Positions 30,215-33,431 of a DNA stretch of 33,431 bases are shown here, piece after piece. The notes under the pieces were generated by a model, which worked only from the letters and a program-made list of their open reading frames with translations, did no database searches and was not told where the DNA came from. This stretch comes from Oceanobacillus_B kapialis (GTDB lineage Bacteria > Bacillota > Bacilli > Bacillales > Amphibacillaceae). Within the stretch, counting starts at the first letter, position 1; every line of letters starts with the position of its first letter. Both the position numbers and the translations under genes were made by a program. The DNA is taken from the NCBI RefSeq assembly GCF_042685265.1, contig NZ_JBHUMX010000009.1. One strand, 5' to 3'.

Positions 30215-30464
30215 TTATTCCTTTAACTGTATATCAGGGGGTTCAATCACAAATGTAATATCATCAAAAGTTAAGTCTAAAACATTTAGCTATTTCTTCT
30301 TTTGAATAACTTAAAAAGCCACCTTAATAAACTATAGCAAGCACTTGACCTTCATTATCATAAACAACAATAGAATCTTCTAATTGAATATCTCTAGTTC
30401 CAAATATAGGATAATAAACGAGCTCCTCATCATATATAAAGGTTTTAACGTGTTTATAAAGCAT
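30215..30464 (-). pseudogene. Small protein broken by a stop and a frameshift
   Basis: ATG 30464 opens MLYKHVKTFIYDEELVYYPI, FGTRDIQLEDSIVVYDNEG, QVLAIVY and a TAA at 30324. The same frame continues GGFLSYSKEEIAKCF, then a one-base shift leads to DLTFDDITFVIEPPDIQLKE and a TAA at 30215. Together about 80 residues. The first 46 codons alone could still be made. No family recognised. Confidence 0.4.
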
Positions 30465-30539
30465 TTATTTTCCAGAGCCCTTTGTGCAAGCTTATTTGCT
30501 ATTGCATGAGGTAAAACTGATAAAATTTTAGATGATGCT

Positions 30540-31550
30540 TTGAAGAACAAAACTACAGCGGAAGTATTTCCTTTGTTACAGACAAGCATTGAAATTGATG
30601 AAAGTGGTGTGAAAAGGTTAATTGAATCTCTTGATAGTGGTTCCTCACCAATCTGGCAATATAGTAATTTAGCATATGGAAGAGTGCACGAAACTATTAA
30701 TGATGGCGACTTTTATAAATTAATAAAATTAATCTCTTCCCAACCTAAGGGCTTAGAAGTAGCAATTAAAATACTTCATATGAGACTTCATGGACAAAAA
30801 AAGAATGAACAACATAATAAAACAATAATTGGGTTAGGTCAAGAGTTGCTTACTATGTTTCAATTTCAAAGAAAAACTTCTAGAAACGACACAAGTGATT
30901 ATGAACTATCAAAGATTATTAAAGCTAGCTATGTTACTAATTCTGCTAAAGAGAATGCAAAAATCCTAGGCGATAAGTTATTAAAGGGTTTTATGAGTTT
31001 TGAGATTTACCCTTGGGATTATAGTAGAGTATTAGAAGTATTGGCTTCCACCCAACCGCAAGCTTTTCTTGAGACATTTCTAGAAAGTAATGAAGATAAT
31101 AGAGAAATAGATAGGCTATTTCTTGATGATTTACGAACTAGGGCAAATCCAATTTCTAAGATTAATAAGGAAGTTATTATTGAGTGGTGCGAATCTAGTC
31201 CTGAAACAAGATACTTATTATTAGCGAGAGTAATTATGCCTTATTATAAATGTAAAGAGAGTAATAAGTTACAATGGACACCTTTAGCTCTAGAAATTCT
31301 TGAGAACTTTAATGAACCTATTGAAATATTAGATACTTTTAAGTATTCTTTTTTACCAAGATCCTGGGGCGGGTCTTTAGCAGCAGTAATGGAACGGCGT
31401 TTGCCTTTAATTTATGAGTTAAAAGAACATCAGGATAGGTCTGTTGTTAATTGGGCTATTAAACAACAAGTAGAATTAGAGGATTCAATCAGACAAACGC
31501 GTGAGAATGAGTTAAACGAGGAAAAAAGAAGAAATGAACGATTTGAATAA
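30540..31550 (+). CDS. C-terminal-like fragment of a large STAND/NTPase defence-type protein
   Basis: 336 codons from TTG 30540; the frame is open back to a TGA near 30507. There is no start codon with a proper ribosome site, so it is probably 5'-truncated. All-helical, no membrane span. The end reads LALEILENFNEPIEILDTF, FLPRSWGGSLAAVMERRLPL, HQDRSVVNWAIKQQVELE and a charged tail ending RRNERFE. I recall the same order (L..FN.P.EVL..F...SWSGSLA..YE.RLP.LE.L..H....V..WA...) at the extreme C-terminus of very large STAND ATPases of the Avs type and relatives. The part before it (30-230) looks like helical repeats, the sensor region of such proteins. No P-loop remains. It sits upstream of a SIR2 gene, in line with a decaying defence island. 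Could also be a free-standing helical-repeat protein. Confidence 0.55.
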   Translation: MKNKTTAEVFPLLQTSIEIDESGVKRLIESLDSGSSPIWQYSNLAYGRVHETINDGDFYKLIKLISSQPKGLEVAIKILHMRLHGQKKNEQHNKTIIGLGQELLTMFQFQRKTSRNDTSDYELSKIIKASYVTNSAKENAKILGDKLLKGFMSFEIYPWDYSRVLEVLASTQPQAFLETFLESNEDNREIDRLFLDDLRTRANPISKINKEVIIEWCESSPETRYLLLARVIMPYYKCKESNKLQWTPLALEILENFNEPIEILDTFKYSFLPRSWGGSLAAVMERRLPLIYELKEHQDRSVVNWAIKQQVELEDSIRQTRENELNEEKRRNERFE

Positions 31551-31691
31551 TCTTTGAGAAGTGGAAGCTTTGTCAAATAATAAATTTATACTTTGTTACT
31601 AATACGTCTTTTAAAGATTAGATAAGGGTCTATCCTTTGCATTGTTCCGTTTTGAACGCATTGTTGCTATCACGACTAATATATATACCTT

Positions 31692-31720
31692 AAGAAAGCC
31701 GAAAACAGGGCTTTCTTTTT
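31692..31720 (+). terminator. Terminator after the STAND-like fragment
   Basis: AAGAAAGCC (31692-31700) pairs perfectly with GGCTTTCTT (31709-31717), followed by a T-run. Confidence 0.88.
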
Positions 31721-31726
31721 GTGTTT

Positions 31727-31754
31727 TTGAAAACTTTGTAAAATATAGTATAAT
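31727..31754 (+). promoter_or_regulatory. Sigma-A promoter with no gene directly after it
   Basis: TTGAAA (31727-31732), 16-nt spacer, TATAAT (31749-31754). Start near 31761. The first gene is 635 nt away (32396), and the DNA after the promoter is structured. Confidence 0.65.
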
Positions 31755-31760
31755 AGTTTT

Positions 31761-31890
31761 AATAGATTAGGTAGAATGACTTAAATAGATCCTTCTTTTT
31801 TAGGAACTTACGATCTGTTAATTGTTAAAAAAGAAGTATACCTTTTGGGTTTGGAAGATCCCCAGGACCAAAGAGGCTCCTAAAAAATCA
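31761..31890 (+). ncRNA. Candidate small structured RNA
   Basis: Directly after the TATAAT promoter. An 11-bp perfect repeat, CTTCTTTTTTA (31792-31802) with TAAAAAAGAAG (31826-31836), closes a 23-nt loop. A second stem, TTTGG (31850-31854) with CCAAA (31868-31872), follows. No reading frame of note. The 3' end is not clear; a T-rich stretch begins around 31940. It could be a leader of the SIR2 transcript, a free small RNA, or the RNA partner of a defence system. No sequence family recognised. Confidence 0.35.
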
Positions 31891-32395
31891 ATAGTTAGCA
31901 CGGTAAATTTAAATTTTACTTATAGCATTTAGCAAAATACTAAAAGTTTTTTGGGTTAATAATGTGGAATATTACATGGTTTAAATTTTAATTGGAATCA
32001 GTTTTTTTAATCCAACACCAGATTGAGTTTTTAAACATATAAATTCATGGTAACTGTGGAGTTCCCGCATCTAAGAAAATCCCCACAAAAAGATCCTCCC
32101 AATTAGAAAGTATCCCAAGAATCAGTTTTTTAACTATCAAATTGCATGTTGTTAGACATAGAGAATAGTATGTAATCTGGATTAGGGAGTGTTAGAATCA
32201 GCCTCTAATGTAAATAAACACAAGTTTTTTTGAATACATGTTCATTTTTTCATTTATACTAAAGTCACAAATGTATTGACAAGCCCAAAGCAAACAATTA
32301 ACAGGAAGAATGAGACAAGGGAGGTAGATACTTTTTTATTTGATTCACTAAGTGTTTTTTTCATATATACAAACAACTATAAATAAGGTGATTTT
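31891..32395. other. AT-rich region upstream of the SIR2 gene
   Basis: No gene seen. TTGACA at 32276-32281 with TAACAG 17 nt on is a possible promoter for the SIR2 gene, whose ribosome site is AAGGTGA before ATG 32396. Confidence 0.35.
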
Positions 32396-33355
32396 ATGAC
32401 AAACAATTATGAAGTACCTAAATGTATACTGAAGTTTATACAAGACTCTATATCTAAGATTCCTGTAATCGTAATTGGAAGTGGTGCTTCAGCGGCATAT
32501 GGTATAGCGGGTATGGGGCAATTAGCAAACTACCTTAAGAAGGAAATAATTCCTACCGAAAATGAAAGAGAATTGTGGGAAGAATTTAAGCAACTCTTAA
32601 ATAATGATGTAGACTTAGAAAGTGCATTACACAAAGTGGATATTTCCGAACGCTTGGAAAAAGAAGTTGTATTAAAAACTAAGGAATTAATCTTACCAAA
32701 GGATATTGAGATTAGAGAGAAGCTGGTTTTAGGTGAAGTAGATATGCCTTTAAGTTTATTAATATCGCATCTTAATGAGACAGCTAATCCTCAAATTAAG
32801 GTTGTAACAACAAATTATGATCGTATAGTAGAATATGCAGTTGATTATGCTGGTATTGATTACTACTCTGGTTTTTTAGGAAAGTACATACAAAAATTTG
32901 ATGGACGATTTAACAGGGAAAAAGTATTAAATAAGATTGAGATTTTAAAAGTACATGGTTCTCTTGATTGGTATACTAACTCAGTTAACGAGGTATTAGC
33001 ACTACCAGATAGTTTCCAAAATGCAGAAAATCTTTTTCCCACAATGGTTACCCCTGGTAAAAATAAATATCAACTTACTCATGATGATCCATTTAGAACA
33101 TTAATTACAAGGGTAGATTCAGTCTTTTTAGAAGCAAAATCATTATTAATTATAGGTTTCGGATTTAATGATGATCACATTCAGCCAAAGTTAATGCAAA
33201 AAATGAGGAGTTCTCAAACGCCAATTATTATTATTTCAAAAGAATTAACTTTAAAGACAAGAGAATTTATAAAAACTAACGAGGATTCAAAAATTCTTGG
33301 CATTGAAGAATATGGGGACGGCTCTAATTGTATTTGGCAAGTAAAAAATGTATGA
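32396..33355 (+). CDS. SIR2-like NAD-binding protein, probable anti-phage effector
   Basis: 319 aa, one SIR2-like (SIR2_2-type) domain with all key parts: the NAD-binding start VIVIGSGASAAYGI (GSGAS 28-32), TTNYD (138-142) with N140 and D142, the catalytic His in LKVHGSLDW (H187), and the sugar/NAD-binding end IIGFGFNDDHI (253-262). There is no zinc-binding Cys set, which separates it from housekeeping deacetylase sirtuins. Domains of this type degrade NAD+ in SIR2-based anti-phage systems (ThsA, SIR2-HerA, SIR2-Ago, DSR). Stand-alone SIR2 proteins of this size next to a HerA-like ATPase are common. The window ends 76 nt after the stop, so a partner gene cannot be seen. The upstream neighbour is a STAND-type C-terminal fragment. 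AAGGTGA 8 nt before the ATG. Whether it acts with the RNA candidate upstream is open. Confidence 0.85.
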   Translation: MTNNYEVPKCILKFIQDSISKIPVIVIGSGASAAYGIAGMGQLANYLKKEIIPTENERELWEEFKQLLNNDVDLESALHKVDISERLEKEVVLKTKELILPKDIEIREKLVLGEVDMPLSLLISHLNETANPQIKVVTTNYDRIVEYAVDYAGIDYYSGFLGKYIQKFDGRFNREKVLNKIEILKVHGSLDWYTNSVNEVLALPDSFQNAENLFPTMVTPGKNKYQLTHDDPFRTLITRVDSVFLEAKSLLIIGFGFNDDHIQPKLMQKMRSSQTPIIIISKELTLKTREFIKTNEDSKILGIEEYGDGSNCIWQVKNV

Positions 33356-33431
33356 AATGGCACTTAAAATTGTATGCCACTTGCCACCTCTAATTATTCA
33401 TGTAATAAGGATTCTTTGTAACGGAAACTAT

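Overview
The window reads as a Bacillaceae chromosome (Firmicutes). It opens with the 3' end of a 23S rRNA gene, a 5S rRNA gene and fourteen tRNA genes whose order (Asn-Ser-Glu-Val-fMet-Asp-Phe-Tyr-Trp-His-Gln-Gly-Cys-Leu) follows the Bacillus subtilis trnD cluster as I remember it, minus Thr. AT-rich DNA, strong AGGAGG-type ribosome sites, TTG/GTG starts and sigma-A promoters agree. Genus cannot be fixed from sequence alone.

Region 1 (1-1690): rRNA/tRNA operon ending in tRNA-Leu(CAA). Region 2 (about 1600-11160): a mobile element next to that tRNA. It has a tyrosine integrase, a winged-helix protein followed by a DnaB_2/DnaD-like coiled-coil protein (a likely replication pair), a serine resolvase, a P-loop helicase-like protein behind a promoter/operator, an unrelated AT-rich membrane protein, a small Cro/CI-type regulator behind a structured leader, and two phage-like genes. 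Most of these genes are unusually rich in TCGA/CGA words. The element breaks off in a frameshifted IS21-type transposase fragment (11155-11611).

Region 3 (11600-18140): accessory DNA. It has a frameshifted zinc-ribbon protein, decayed coding remnants, two ECF sigma factors (one with an overlapping DUF4030-like membrane partner), a secreted protein behind an ECF-type promoter, a lipoprotein and a tiny membrane protein. Region 4 (18200-22400): mobile-element debris. A 5' fragment of a group II (probably IIC) intron sits right after a terminator hairpin. A complete IS21-family element (istA/istB, with a mutated Walker A in IstB) follows, then a 5'-disrupted HI0074/HepT-like protein, an ISL3-like palindrome and a twice-frameshifted glycosyltransferase remnant. 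Region 5 (22340-29460): cargo genes. A secreted DUF2599-like protein, a PadR/DUF2812/membrane operon, a small secreted protein, and an ABC ATPase overlapping an 848-residue double permease. The end of the glycosyltransferase gene is duplicated on both sides of the first 2.9 kb of this region.

Region 6 (29590-33431): a 17-nt near-copy (15/17) of the tRNA-Leu 3' end, followed 40 nt later by a strong terminator. I read this as the degenerate right attachment site of a ~28-kb island and the displaced original terminator of the tRNA operon. Beyond it are decayed small genes, a C-terminal-like fragment of a large STAND-type defence protein, a promoter-driven structured RNA candidate and a SIR2-domain gene of the type found in SIR2-based anti-phage systems. 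Its partner, if any, lies beyond the window.

Working picture: a tRNA-Leu-targeted island that has collected and lost several elements, carries sensing/export/secretion cargo, and abuts a decaying defence locus. All functional calls are from reading motifs; no database search was possible.
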